DNA of 64,000 nucleotides, taken from Branchiostoma belcheri (Eukaryota; Chordata; Leptocardii; Amphioxiformes; Branchiostomatidae). The stretch is from contig NW_017803909.1 in the NCBI RefSeq assembly GCF_001625305.1, positions 2,607,638 to 2,671,637 of the forward strand, written 5' to 3'. Under the pieces are notes generated by a model. The model searched no databases, was not told the DNA's origin, and worked only from the letters and a program-made list of their open reading frames with translations. Numbering within the stretch: the first letter of the stretch is position 1; each line of letters opens with the position of its first letter. Positions 27,131-39,665 of the stretch are shown one piece after another. A program made the translations under genes and the position numbers.

Positions 27131-27419
27131 CTACCAGGTTATGAAGTCCCCGCGAAAATAAATGAATTTACAGTAGTAGGAAAATTGGACAAGAGTGTGG
27201 TCACCACCTAACATTCAATATGCATTTGTCGATATCAGAAATACTCAAGTACCCTGATTTTCAACAATTTTTGAACCTGAGATTGAAATTAGTAGTCTTC
27301 GTAATCTAATCCTTCTTCTTCGCCATATATAAGTGCCTCGCACCGATACGAGCCGTCATTGGTCGCCATAATTAGATTACCAGCTTGACGTTAATTATAC
27401 ACGGCCGTTTTGCACACCT

Positions 27420-27719
27420 GTGTAAAAGCAAGTTTGGTACAGTCCATTCAAAATGGCGCTTTTGTACGACGGGAACACTCTGGGCTGATTTTTTAAAACA
27501 ATTTTCTAGGTACTTTTTACAGTTTTCGTCGGTGGAATGTTTTACTAGGTGTGCAGCAGAATGTTTGGGAGTCTTCGCTGTGGATTTGCGCCGTCCTGGT
27601 GCTGTTTTGAAGAGAAAATGCGGATTTCCTGACGTGGCAAATTTTGGAGAAGACAACAAGATGGCGAGACAGTTGGGAAGAGTAGCGTGGCATGGAGACG
27701 ACTTCGCTTATTGTTGCAG
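27420..27719 (+). ncRNA. Possible first exon of a spliced, probably non-coding transcript
   Basis: An open, CpG-containing block ends with TTGTTGCAG before GTAAAC (donor at 27720). AACAAGATGGCGAGAC near 27655-27670 resembles a YY1-type start-site motif. A frame beginning there (MARQLGRVAWHG...) would meet a stop at once if joined to any of the downstream TTAGGTGG exon-like units. A non-coding leader is therefore more likely than a protein exon. The 5' boundary is a guess. Confidence 0.3.
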
Positions 27720-28681
27720 GTAAACCAGCATATTGTTTGGCTGACATTATTCCCTAGCAAGTATAGTACGAGCATGTCAAGAGAGCGACCGTTTCTAATT
27801 TTAGACAGGCTTTGAAAAGTATATCAATTGGCCGCGTTTTCAACATCATTTTCAATGTGCGGTCCGCTTGTAGTGTATTATATGTATGTGCCTGTCTTTT
27901 TCGTCACTTGTTCAGCGTTTAGAAATTATATATGTTGAGAGAAATTAAGCATTGACCAAATCCTTTCCTTTCTTTATCTCCACGTGGCTAGCTCAAAACA
28001 CCTGTTGGAATGTGCCATTGTACATAATTATATGTTCCCGCCAAAACTCGCGTAAACAAGACGGGGTCTCGAAGCTTGAAGGCACCGAAATGAATGCGAT
28101 ACAAAAATGTTTGGAAACTTCAGTCTAGTTGACCATACTTTCGTTCTTCATTATCATTAGCAATAATTTGGAAGCAGACTAATTCAGTAATTTTAATGAC
28201 CAAGTTATAATTTTCACGGATGACTTCGCTGGAAGTTCACAATTGCTGTTTTCAAAACATTCTGTGCCGATTTTATATGTATTCCACATAACGTTTCAGT
28301 TGAACGGGTTTATTTTATTGTTTTTGCTATCCAGTTGTTTTTGCTATAACAGTTTTTCGAGGTATTAGGTTATTTTAAAATGAGGAAATTTAAGGTGCGT
28401 GTATCTGCATTGCTAGCGTTGAGATAGAAGAACAAAATGAGTAGATATATAGCGTTATATTGTCTGTCAAATGCATGCTTGTAATTTATGTATATAAAAA
28501 GGTATAAACAGATGAGTGGTCCGATTTCTGTCATTTTTGAGACAAATAGTCAAAACCTGTCGAATTCAGTCTCAGCATTGTCATTTTCTCAAAGCCAGGT
28601 GAGAAAAATCTGAATTTTACCTACAACTATTTGGTGTTATTTGAGACAAGTATGTAACTTCTAATGTCTGTAACGTTATAG

Positions 28682-29525
28682 TTAGGTGGCTGCTGACTGA
28701 TGCTGTAATGAAGACTACTGTCTGACAAGGATTGGACCAGACCCTGATTGGACCAGATTTGATTGGACCAGATTTGATGACCCAAGATGAATATCAGGTG
28801 AGAAAAATCTGAATTCTGTATTTTACCTATAGCTATTTGGCGTTATTTGAGACAAGTGAGTAACATCTAATGTTTGTACAGTTAGGTGGCTGCTGACTGA
28901 TGCAGTAGTGAAGACTTACCTGCCTTAACCTGACGAGACAGACTGGACCAGACCAGATGATTTGAAGACCCTAGATTAATAGCAGGTGAGAGAAATCTGA
29001 ATTCTGCGTACCTACTATTTACTCCATGTTATTTGAGACAAGTGTTTAACATCTAATGTTTGTACAGTTAGGTGGCTGCTGACTGATGCTGTAGTGAAGA
29101 CTTACCTGCCTTAACCTGACGAGACAGACTGGACCAGACCAGATGATTTGAAGACCCTAGATTAATAGCAGGTGAGAGAAATCTGAATTCTGCGTACCTA
29201 CTATTTACTCCATGTTATTTGAGACAAGTGTTTAACATCTAATGTTTGTACAGTTAGGTGGCTGCTGACTGATGCTGTAGTGAAGACTTACCTGCCTTAA
29301 TCTGACAAGACAGATAGGACCAGACGATTTAAAGACCCAAGAGGAATATCAGGTGAATAAAATCTGAATTCTGCATTGTATCTACAGCTTTCTGGTGTTG
29401 TTTAAGACAAGTGTGTAACTTCTCATGTTTGTATAGATAGGTGGCTGCTGACTGATGCAGTATAGTAGTGGGGACTACTTTAATTTCTGAACCTGACAAG
29501 ACATATTGGACCAGACCTGATGATG
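28682..29525 (+). repeat. Array of five exon-like units, 186-bp period
   Basis: Units start right after an acceptor-like TnnAG with TTAGGTGGCTGCTGACTGAT. The first four end in TATCAG or TAGCAG before GTGAG/GTGAA donors. Exon-like spans are 28682-28797, 28882-28985, 29068-29171, 29254-29352 and a decayed one from 29437. The intervening 'introns' are equally repeated (AATCTGAATTCTG, GTTATTTGAGACAAGTG). Units 2 and 3 are almost identical, so duplication was recent. Stops occur in all frames, so any transcript would be non-coding. Confidence 0.8.
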
Positions 29526-29787
29526 TTTTCCAATACTTTTTTTAGAAACATACAACATATACTCACTCATTTTGTACAATTTACCGTTGAAAACTTTTTT
29601 TCGGATGTCATCCGTATAATCAAATCAAGATAACTTTAAGAACTGAGAGGCAAGACATACTAGTTTCAACACTGTGTAAATGTCTAAGCAAATGGATAGT
29701 TTAATTGCAGGATTTTATCATGGTCACTTCATGTTGCCTGGATATTTTTTGGGAGGCATGACACTAATTATTCATTATATTAGTTAG

Positions 29788-30409
29788 GTGTGTCCTGACG
29801 TTCCTGTCCTGACTATGAAAAACCTGTGATGAGGGTTGACTTCTGCATGTGCACACCAGACGGACGGCTCAGCAAACCAGTTGACTTGAAGACACAATGA
29901 ACTCTGAGCTCAGGTGAGACAATACTTTACAACTTATGAATTTTTCCTTTCCTCTTGGATGTCTTAAGAACTGTGGCATAACATGTATTAATAACACTTT
30001 CAAAAGCCTAACTTTTGTACATCTATTCAAGCAAATTGCTTTACAACTTGAACAACTTTTTCCTTTCCTTGCCTCATATACATGTTAAGAACTCTAAGGT
30101 GTAACATGCTACAATTGTAACACCTTGAAAAGCAATGTTCTAATAGGCTAAGCCTTATTCTTTCAAAATCTATTCAATCAATGGGATAGTTGAAATGCAT
30201 GACATTGTCATTAGTTATGGTCATTCAGTGTTGCCTGGGGATGTTTTTCCATCACACTAATTATCCTTTCATATTGTTAGGTGTGTCCTGAGGGTCGGCT
30301 GTCTGGTATGGGAGAATCCTGCGATGAACAGCTCAGCAAACCAGTTGACTTGAAGATGCAGAAGGAAATGAAGACAGCAAAGCAGTGAGAGAAGACAGTG
30401 GGCACAATT
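29788..30409 (+). repeat. Second exon-like duplication, about 493-bp period
   Basis: Two blocks, 29788-29913 and 30281-30409, follow TTAG acceptors and begin GTGTGTCCTGA. They share GCTCAGCAAACCAGTTGACTTGAAGA and end at GTGAG donors. Their flanks are also paralogous (TCATGTTGCCTGG/TCAGTGTTGCCTGG, CACTAATTAT). They follow directly on the 186-bp array and probably belong to the same transcript unit. Confidence 0.7.
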
Positions 30410-30550
30410 GTGAGTATAGTTTATTTGTTCGGCAACACACACATGCCTACATTTCTCAGTCTGGGTGACAGCTGATATGTAACGGCTCCATTTGCAAATT
30501 GGATGGCACCCAGACTGATAAATTATTTTCTATTCTATAATCCACTCATC

Positions 30551-31377
30551 CATTCACATTCATTTTTTCTATTCAATCAAAAGGCCTATCCGAATAGAAA
30601 ATTGTCTATCCGAATTGACACTGAATCCACAAGAGCATTCGCACTGCTTTTCGCCGATCCGAATTGCGCTCACCCACGAAAGAATTGTCATATCGCTACG
30701 TCATATTTTCAGCAAACATTGGATTTATATGTATCATCAGCCTCACTTCGTAAAGTCATATTTCGCAAGAAAATTTTACCAAGCTGCCACCTTCCCACTT
30801 CTCACGTACTGGAAACATTCCCACTACAAATTACCAGGTATGATCACGCCAACAAATAACTTCATCGTAGCTTTCATTGCTGTTTCATTCCACAAAAGTT
30901 CTCGTTGATAGTAAAATGATCATTCACAAAAGTTCTCGTTGATAGCAAAATGATCACTCATCTGTTGTCTCCAGTAGAGTATCAACGGTAGCATTATCAT
31001 AGCGTGCCAAAAATCAGCGTCGAAAGTCAGAAAATCCGCAGAAAAAGGAACTCGAAACACTGCAAAAGCAGGCATCATTTTCTCATGAATATGTAAGTAG
31101 CAGCACGCGTTCTACGCTCTGATTGGACCGCTCGCAATGACGTCACGCCGCTGAATCCAACTCGGACGTCAATTCACTTCGCATTCACACTCGCAGTTTC
31201 GTCTGATTCGAATCCGCCGCAACTGTCTCAATCCACCTCCTCGAGGTGGATTATTTTGGAAGCGATTCGAGTAAAATCTAAGTGATTTGGAGCGTCCACA
31301 CTCAAAAAAATTATTCAGATAGACAATATTCTATTCGGATAGCCCTTTTAATCGAAAAGAAAAAATGAACGTCAATG
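30551..31377. mobile_element. Non-autonomous element with terminal inverted repeats, about 0.83 kb
   Basis: The left end (TTCATTTTTTCTATTCAATC, AAAAGGCCTATCCGAATAGA, AAATTGTCTATC) is mirrored at the right end (GATAGACAATATTCTATTCGG, then ATAGCCCTTTTAATCGAAAA). The TIR is about 60 bases and diverged. Frames inside (from 30503 and 30615) have no recognisable domain. A 34-bp internal direct repeat (CACAAAAGTTCTCGTTGATA) lies at about 30890-30958. TCCTCGAGGTGGA near 31240 forms a small palindrome. Confidence 0.75.
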
Positions 31378-31477
31378 GGGTCTAAAGCTTGTCCTGCTTC
31401 TAATTTCACAGTATATCACACTTTTCTAGACTCCTTTTCTTCATATCTTCAAACAATTAGTCCAACGAAAGAGGTTA

Positions 31478-33898
31478 TAGTGTCTCCAGTATAACCTCCT
31501 TGGTCCCACATTGCACATTGTCATCAGAGATGCAGCACGTCACACTTTTTGCAGTGACTTGGACCTTTACAGGCAACATTTATTCTAACTGTCATAAACT
31601 TGCATGTTGTGTGATATAATATCTTGGATTAGTAAGGCCAATTGCTGTTGTCAATCCAGTGACTTTTGTTTCTCTGTCTTCAAGATGCGGACCTGGAGAC
31701 TGGACTGCAGCAGGAGGAAGAACCAGACTTTGTAGGCAGGGCTGCGTGAAAGAAGATGGGGAGGAGTGAGTATGGTTTCTTTATTTACACGAGACAACAC
31801 TCCACATGCACACACTTGCACTCACATTTCTCTTTTTTCATTTAATGTATAACTATATTGTAGCCGGCGACTTCAATTTCATGTCAAGTAACACTGAAAA
31901 ATTCTTCATATTGTATGCCATTGGTTGAATGCCAAATTGTCCCTAAATTGTTGCTTCAGACCTTTACACTTAAATTCTCCCGCCGAAAAACTTCGCATCT
32001 AAGCCGGCTGCATGAATTCCACGTTGTTATCCTCTTCATATTGTATGAATCCCAAATTGCCCCCAAAATTGTCGCTTTTGACCTTTACACTTAAATTCTC
32101 CTGCCGAAAAACTTGGCATCTTAGCTGGCTGCATTAATTCCTTAGTCATCCTTTTTGTATCGTATGAATGACAAATTGCCCCCAAAATTGTCGCTTTGGA
32201 CCTTTCTTTACACTTAAATTCTCCCGCCAAAAAACTTGTCCATCTTTATGTTAATTGCACACTAATTCCCATTTTCCTGCCAAAAAAAATAAATAATTGG
32301 CACCCTCACCTGGTTAATTAATTGGATTAAGTTTTCCCGCCAAAAAACTTAGTATATAGAGCACTCTAACCTTGAACTTGTGCCCCCCTCCCCACTCTTC
32401 CTGCCCACCTCCCACAACTCAGAGTATGTTAGTTACACTGTTCTCTGGACTTCTTCGAACATGTAGTCACCACACTCTGGTAGCAAACACTTTCTTGATC
32501 GAGTGCAGTTTTTCCACCACTTAGACTGTAGAATAATCTCTCGCTCTCCTGGTCGGTCAATGCACTAAGTGTACTCCCCGGGGGATGTCTTTTCGGAGAC
32601 ATTGATGCTTCGACACATCAGTATACCAGTGCAATTGACCGATCAGGAGAGCAAGAGATTATTCTAAAGTCTAAGTGGTGGAAAAACTGCACTCGATCAA
32701 GAAAGTGTTTGCTACCAGAGTGTGGTGACTACATGTTCAAAGAAGTCCAGAGAACAGTGTAACTAACATATATTACTCTGAGTTGTGGGAGGTGGGCAGG
32801 AAGAGTGGGGAGGGGGGCACAAGTTCAAGGTTAGAGTGCTCTATATACTAAGTTTTTTGGCGGGAAAACTTAATCCAATTAATCAACCAGGTGAGGGTGC
32901 TAATCATTTTTTTTTTTGGCGGGAAAATGGACTGAACAAGGTAAGTAGTTTAGACGTTTTTTGGCAGGAGAATTTAAGTGTAAAGAAAGGTCTAAAGCGA
33001 CAATTTTGGGGGTGACGACGACAACAATGCGGCCAGCTGTAATACGAAGATTTTTGGTGGGAGAATTTAAGTGTAAAGAAAGGTCTAATTAAAATAAAGC
33101 GACAATTTTGGGGGTGACGACGACAACAATGCGGCCGGCTGTAATACGAAGATTTTTGGTGGGAGAATTTAAGTGTAAAGGTCCAAAGCGACAATTTTGG
33201 GGGCAATTTGGCATTCATACGATACGAAGAGGATGACTAAGGAATTCATGCAGCCGGCTAGGATTCAAAGTTTTTTGGCGGGAGAATTTAATTGTAAAGG
33301 TCAAAAGCGACAATTTTGGGGGCAATTTGGGATTGATACAATATGAAGAGGATTATAAACAACGTGGAATTCATGCAGCCGGCTTAGATGCGAAGTTTTT
33401 CGGCGGGAGAATTTAAGTGTAAAGGTCTGTCAAGCAACAATTTAGGGGTAACCATACAATATGAAGAATTTTTCAGTGTTGCTTGACATGAAATTGAAGT
33501 TGCCGGCTACAATAAACGTTAAATGGCTCCTCACGAAAAAAGAGAAATGTGAGTGCAAGTGTGTGCATGGGGAGTGTTGTCTCGTGTTAATAAAAAAACC
33601 ATACTCACTCCTCCCCATCTTCTTTCACGCAGCCCTGCCTACAAAAGTCTGGTTCTTCCTCCTGCTGCAGTCCAGTCTCCAGGTCCGCATCTTGAAGACA
33701 GAGAAACAAAAGTCACTGTATTGGCCTTACTTAAAAATGCAAGATATTATGTCACGCAACATGCAAGTTTATGTCAGTAAGAATGGAGCTAAATGCTGCC
33801 TGTAAAGGTCCAAAGCACAGTGCAGAAAGTGTGACATGCTGTATCTCAAATGACTAAAAGTGCAATGTGGGACCAAGGACTCGTTTTACTGGAGACAT
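31478..33898. repeat. Large palindrome, arms about 1.1-1.3 kb, 63-base spacer
   Basis: The left arm (about 31478-32565) and right arm (about 32629-33898) are inverted copies. Matching landmarks include TCCTTGGTCCCACATTGCAC, ATGCGGACCTGGAGACTGGA, GAAAGAAGATGGGGAGGAGT, GGTAGCAAACACTTTCTTGA and CTCTCCTGGTCGGTCAATGC against their complements. Each arm contains several 105-125-bp tandem units with AGCCGGCT and TTTTTTGGCGGGAGAATTTAAGTG. The right arm has one more unit, which explains the length difference. Frames inside are unsupported. It may be a foldback transposon or an inverted segmental duplication. Confidence 0.85.
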
Positions 33899-36230
33899 TT
33901 TTTTTTTATACAAGTAACTTGCGGGTCCCAATTATGTGTTTTTGGCAGGCAGGATTTCAACAGAAAATTTTTTTACACAATTCATCAACCAAGTGTTGAG
34001 GTCCAAAGTGACAATTAACTAAGTGAAGGTCCCAAGTTTTTTTGGTGGGAATTTTCAGCAAGTGTTGGCAAAGTTAAGTGTAAGGGTCCAAAGTTTTGGA
34101 AAAGTGAGTGAACTTAAACAACAGGCCTATATACATCAACCAACAAAACCTAGCGTCTAAGCCTGGAGGAGAAAACCTCTGGGCCAGGGTAACAAAAATC
34201 CACAAATCCCCCTTTCCGTTTAAGCGTAGTAGGCCTGATAACGGACAAAGTTGTTCGTCAACAAGTCTACTACACAGAGACGAGACATGTATAAGTTTGA
34301 ACCCTGGGACAGACGTTCCTCCTCCAGGCTAAGCCCAAGGACATTAGAATTGGAAGAATGGAAAGAGAGGAATTGTGTTTTGTCATGCAGTGATACAAAC
34401 TCTTAATCAAACTCTGTTATCACTGTTAACATACTTGTAACAATTCAAACCTCATGCTCCAAAACCCAGACCTACTCTCAAGCTCATCAAATAAAGTCTG
34501 TTAGTGCAAAACATCACTGTCAAACTCTACTAGATCAACATGAGACAAGCCCTGAATTTTCCAACAGGAGGTAGTAGTGTTGCTACCAGTCTATCAACAA
34601 TTATAACAAAGTCTGGGTTCTACATGACTTAAAAGAAATCAGCGAAACAAAACTACATTATTGTATTTCCTCAGATTATTCCCTCAAAAGCTATATTTAC
34701 ATCTAGATTTTAACGATTATTTCTTTTACAACTACCCTTAAATGCTACCTGTGTCACACTGAAACTGTTTACAGTACCTTTTAAACTAATATGTGGTTGC
34801 AAAAAGTTGACTGTCCACAATACCTATTAGCTATACAACGTAAACTTCCGTGAAATGCTGGCTAGTAATCCTAATTGTGTTCACCTCTCACTACAGCTGT
34901 TTAGACGTGTTTACAAATATCGTGCTTCTATCTACATTTTTATTAATTAATGTACTGTTTAATTACACTGTCTAGAAATCTAATAACCAGAATGTTACTG
35001 ACTTCCAAAAATTGTTTTCCCTTACACATTTTGTTAGCCAGTGTTCTCACTATGAAACTGACAGAAACAGATTATTTCAGACAGTTACTGCTACAATTTC
35101 TCCATCCTTTCATCATTTAGAAGATCACCAAAAGACTAATATGTTTCTACTAAGATCACAAAACCCACTCATTATGCAGAATGTGCGACTATTCATTATC
35201 CACTGCCTTCAAAGAAGTCAAACCTCATAATAGCAAGCGTAGTAGTAGAAGTATACGTTTTTCCTGACATTACTTGTCTGTCTCCTATTATTGTACCGGA
35301 TAGTATCTTTGACTGTAATCTAAAAGGCATTCAGGCACAATTTTGCAAATAAAGAAATTATTATAAACCTGCATTTCTCCTGCGCTCTCTTAGAGTTACT
35401 GACGAAAGGCAGTGGATGTTACCTGAAACTTCTGACCGTTTCCAAAATGTTGAGTGTTTTTGGCATGTCTTATTACCTTCACCAACGCATAAATTGTCAT
35501 GCTCACGAAAAGAAAACTTTAAGATTTTTTGTTTCGCTGATTCCATAACTCAATTCCTCCCTTTCAAACATCACACACAGCTTTACAGTACTGTAGTACA
35601 TTTCACACTACAGAAGGAAAGCACAACATTGCCTTTTCCCTCTTCTGTAAAGACATATTTCTAACAATCATTATGTGACCAAAGCATTTCATTTCAGGGA
35701 AAAGAATTTGATCACAAATGCTTTTGAAAACGTATCCCATTTCTATACAGAATGAAACAACAGACAGTACCTGAAGTGCTTTCCTTACTAGGAAAATGTA
35801 CTAGAAGTAGAACTGTGTTCTACACCATAAATGCAAACTAATATAAGTCACAACCTTAAACTAGATATTAGTAAAGAAATGCGAACTCTTTCAATAAAAA
35901 ATGACAATGAATAGTAGAGAGAGCTGGTTTGAACTTAATCAGGTGTTTGGAATGAAAAATTCAGATGATCAATACTGCGATGTCCTATTCTAACATATTT
36001 CATTGTCATTTTTAGGGGTCTGCATGGGAGGTCCCGATCACTCTTCGCACTAATTCGAAAGGCAGCGGGCCACGATTTATAATTCTCCATTTCGTGCAGT
36101 CACTGGATGCTTAACATAAACTCATTTTACTTCGAATTCTTCAAAATTCAAATTGCAAGGCACAAAAGTATGCAAAGCAGTGACCCGGCATTACACTTCA
36201 TTCATGCACTCAACATAAAGTCATAATAAC
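33899..36230. other. Right flank of the palindrome, little recognisable
   Basis: An AT-rich stretch with no supported gene. A short inverted pair (TAAGCCTGGAGGAG near 34157 and CTCCTCCAGGCTAAGC near 34319) bounds a piece of about 180 bases that may be a small MITE. A similar pair occurs at 45920-46036. Confidence 0.5.
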
Positions 36231-36656
36231 CTGACTTCACATCATGCAAATCTAATACAAGCGCTTAGACATTGCGGCATGCAGACCGGTACCCCTTTTT
36301 GAAAGAGTTCTAAAAATAAAAGCCAACTCACAGTCAAGGTCCGATGTTCTCTTGTCTCGTGGATTGGTGACAGGTCCATCAGGAAGACACACAGGTACAC
36401 AGGATAGCTGATAGATCCTCCAGGAATATGGACAGGAACACAGACAGGTCCCACAGCACACAGACAGGAACATGGTCAGGTACAATCCCAGCTTTCCATA
36501 AGCTAGGGTGTAAGAGAAATAAACATTAAGAAAAATTTCATGCCAAATTTATAATGCACAAGATAGTATGCCAAGTACACCAGTGTTTACAATATTCACA
36601 TAACATGCACGACATCATAATATTTACAACATTTGTTATAAATGTTATAAAACAGT

Positions 36657-36970
36657 CCTGCTTTGGTTGGGGGAAGAGCACAGGGAACACTGTTAGTCAA
36701 AAGAAGAGCACAACAACCAGTGAACATACATGTAGATCATAACCAAACAACAATCACATGAAAAGACATCTCAGTCACACATGATATCACATAAGGTATA
36801 CGTATCATGATTCACATATGTTCTAAAATCTGCTTTGGTTGGGTGAAGAACACATAGAACATGAGTACATAAAACAGCTGTTACTCACTGTAAATATAGA
36901 CTACTGAGTACTGAACAACCAACAATCACATGAAAGATACATTTTACACAAGATTTCACATAAGGTATCA
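36657..36970. repeat. Tandem duplication, about 172-bp units
   Basis: Two units share CTGCTTTGGTTGGG, GAACA, ACAACAATCACATGAAA (CCAACAATCACATGAAA in the second) and TCACATAAGGTAT. They are diverged and non-coding. Confidence 0.65.
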
Positions 36971-37243
36971 TAATCCAAATAAAAGAACAACATGCATCTT
37001 ATGTTGACATTCATTAAATTACTAGCATATTAGTACTAGTAGGTCACAAAAACATCATAGCCAACAACATATCGTCATATGAAATGCATTTATATGATGC
37101 TCCGTTTTCGGCCCGGTTTTTTGCTGTCCCGACCTTCCCTACAGTATAAAAGCATAATTGGCCGGGTTGCCGATGTTCAGATCAGCCTAAATATTCCACA
37201 GCGCGACCGACAACCACTGAAACAACGCTAGTGGACAATCCGG

Positions 37244-37255
37244 GCGGCCATCTTG
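37244..37255 (-). promoter_or_regulatory. YY1-like motif in a CpG-rich block
   Basis: On the minus strand CAAGATGGCCGC resembles the YY1 start-site motif. The surrounding 37130-37350 is CpG-rich compared with its flanks, suggesting a promoter. A minus-strand transcript could leave leftward; a weak donor-like GTGAGTTGG occurs at about 36330 in that direction. No protein frame is convincing. Confidence 0.3.
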
Positions 37256-38699
37256 TATATAGTCGAGTCGTGAATGTCCGGTGCGGCCGTCGGGAACGCT
37301 CGGTAGCCTTTCCGATTATGATCGGAGCGCTTTCGGTCGCGTGTCGGTAATCGTGGATTCTTGGTGTCTTTCTATCGACAAAATCATGGTACCACTCATC
37401 AACGTTACCCTGGATATCTACATAAACAACTCTGTTACCACCACCACCCTCGACTTACCGGTCGTCTGTCTCCCCTCCTCCTTCCAAATCTATCACCATG
37501 TCCATGTAACCTCTTCACAAACGGCACTATCGTGTCACTTCTGTCTGCTCTTGGCTTCGGAACACTTTGGTTAACATTGAAACGCATAGAATTTGACCAA
37601 AACACACAGGACAACAACAACAAACCGCGTTCAAGTCGAGTCATGCAAAGCTATTGAGGTTAGGGTCACATCATGTGTGTGCATACTCTAAGAGCGCCCT
37701 TTAGCGGTTTGTTTACAGAGTACACCTCTTAAGATATTGGTGTCACCATCATTGAATAGTTGATTGACCCATGTTCAAAGAATTGGTGGCTATGGTTCTA
37801 ACTGTCTTTTCATCTCTTTTCATCCTCCGTATTTAAGATACATTCAGACATTCTCTATCTGGACGACACAAATGCGCCCCCAGTGGTTGCTTAACATAGT
37901 GCAGCGTTAACTCGTGGGGGACAGTTGCCACAACTTATTTTCAAAATTCTATCTTTTTGCTTCATTCAACTTAACGAAGTTTTATCTACAATAGTCCATA
38001 GAATATGTATGACAATTTAGGTACAACTTACCACCAAAACGGGCGTGGCGCGTCTTCCTGGGCGGAATTTTTACCCAGCTCGTTCTTCCCTTCCATGCAT
38101 GCACACTCGCCATCTTGGAAATTAAAGGCCTGTTTCACGCACCTGTAGGTGCCACCTGTGAATCATGAGCAAAATTTGAATTCGATCGATAATCAAGTTA
38201 ACATGAGATTAACAACAGGCCAATCAACAGGCATCACACATACAGGCCTGAAAACTACGTTGATGTGATTATAGCCTTCATCGTGCAACTTCGAAATTCT
38301 CAAATTTTCTCATGATCCTCATCACTGATCAACTCAGGAGGGAAACACACCTTAGTAATTTTCCAATAAATGATCTTTGTTTGGCCCATTTATCTTTTAC
38401 ATTGCGACAGAACATTTTCTATTAATTAAGTGACAACTTATACAAACATTATATTTATTGCGATAAATGCCTCTAGAAATACGTCTATAATGACTCGGTA
38501 CAACATTTAAGAGTACCTTTGAGAAATGTGAAGAATCCGCAAACCCTAAATTTTAACCTCAAACGGAATATCGATGAGTTGTTGGTGTCCATTTTGTGAC
38601 GGAGAAACCATGCATGTACAAATGTATGTGCCCTAAAGCATGTCGCTGACTGTCAGTAGAAAAATGCTAGAAAAACCGGTCCGCTTAGTGCCTGCTGGC

Positions 38700-38804
38700 T
38701 AGTTTCGTCATGGCGGACTTTGCGAAGGTCATTTTTGTTGGCTTAGCCCAGTTTCACTGCCCCTGACCAAACGGACATCTCACATAGCTACGTCTGCAGT
38801 CATG
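38700..38804 (+). promoter_or_regulatory. Possible 5' non-coding exon of sialyltransferase copy 1
   Basis: The segment ends with GCAGTCATG before a consensus GTAAGT donor (38805). A matching acceptor lies at 39629, 36 bases before the copy 1 ATG. Copies 2, 3 and 5 also have an acceptor shortly before their start region, so a spliced leader exon is plausible. The 5' limit is unknown. Confidence 0.35.
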
Positions 38805-39665
38805 GTAAGTGTTACGTTATATCCCATGGTGGTTAGACTCCTTCACATCGCAACTGCGTTCTACCCTAACCCCCTGTACACGTGAGCAGTGATGTACGAA
38901 CGAACCGTGCACAGACAGAATAAAAATCAGGTTTAACTGTTCGTTAAATACCCCAAATTCTGGGCTATGGGTGAAGAGAAAACCCTGTAGGTGCCTGTCG
39001 ATGACTTACACTATCAAACTTATAGCCTAGCCCATGGTTATTCGGGTGATGTTACATATTTGGTTTTACTTTGACCCATAGACAGCAGGCACGAACGGTT
39101 ACTGAAACTTGAACTTCTCTTCGTTACTTTGTACTTTAGCACTTTGGCAAACCGTATGTTTATAGTTTCTGGGATTGATAGGAAACATATAGAAGACGAT
39201 ATAACAGTTGTTTGTTGGCTAGATGACTGTGTTTTCTATTTATATAATTATATCCGTCTTAATTGAAGCTGATCAACAATAGAGGGGGTGAAAGGGCATA
39301 CGGGCATTGTCGTCATGTCAGCGCACCCCGAAAAATAGCCTCAGGTCATAGACTGAGCGGAAGAAATCCGTGTTTGAGTTAGCTTGACTTATTCAGAATA
39401 CGTGTGGATAGCTGCATGTATTCAAACCTTGGCTTTACCAGTGCCGAAAATACAGAGACCAGTTTTACCTGTCTATTGTGAAAGTCTTTTGGTATAGAGT
39501 GCTTGAAGTCCTCATAATCCGTGATCAACGGTTACTTTGATGATGATGATGAACGGTTATTTTTTGCAGGAAGTCTTCCTTGACTACATGTAGTTTGTTT
39601 TGAAAACAGAAAATGATGCCATTTTTCAGGTTGGTTGACACGCTTCATCCACTCAAAGGGGCGTC

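Noticed and set aside
30503..30908. Frames at the left end of the TIR element
   Set aside because: They cross the inverted-repeat boundary and encode no transposase motif.
33461..33805. Plus-strand frames in the right palindrome arm
   Set aside because: They are antisense to the exon-like unit repeated in the left arm; neither strand shows a recognisable protein.
37281..37657. Overlapping frames on both strands near the CpG-rich block
   Set aside because: No domain, no consistent splice signals, and equal open length on both strands.
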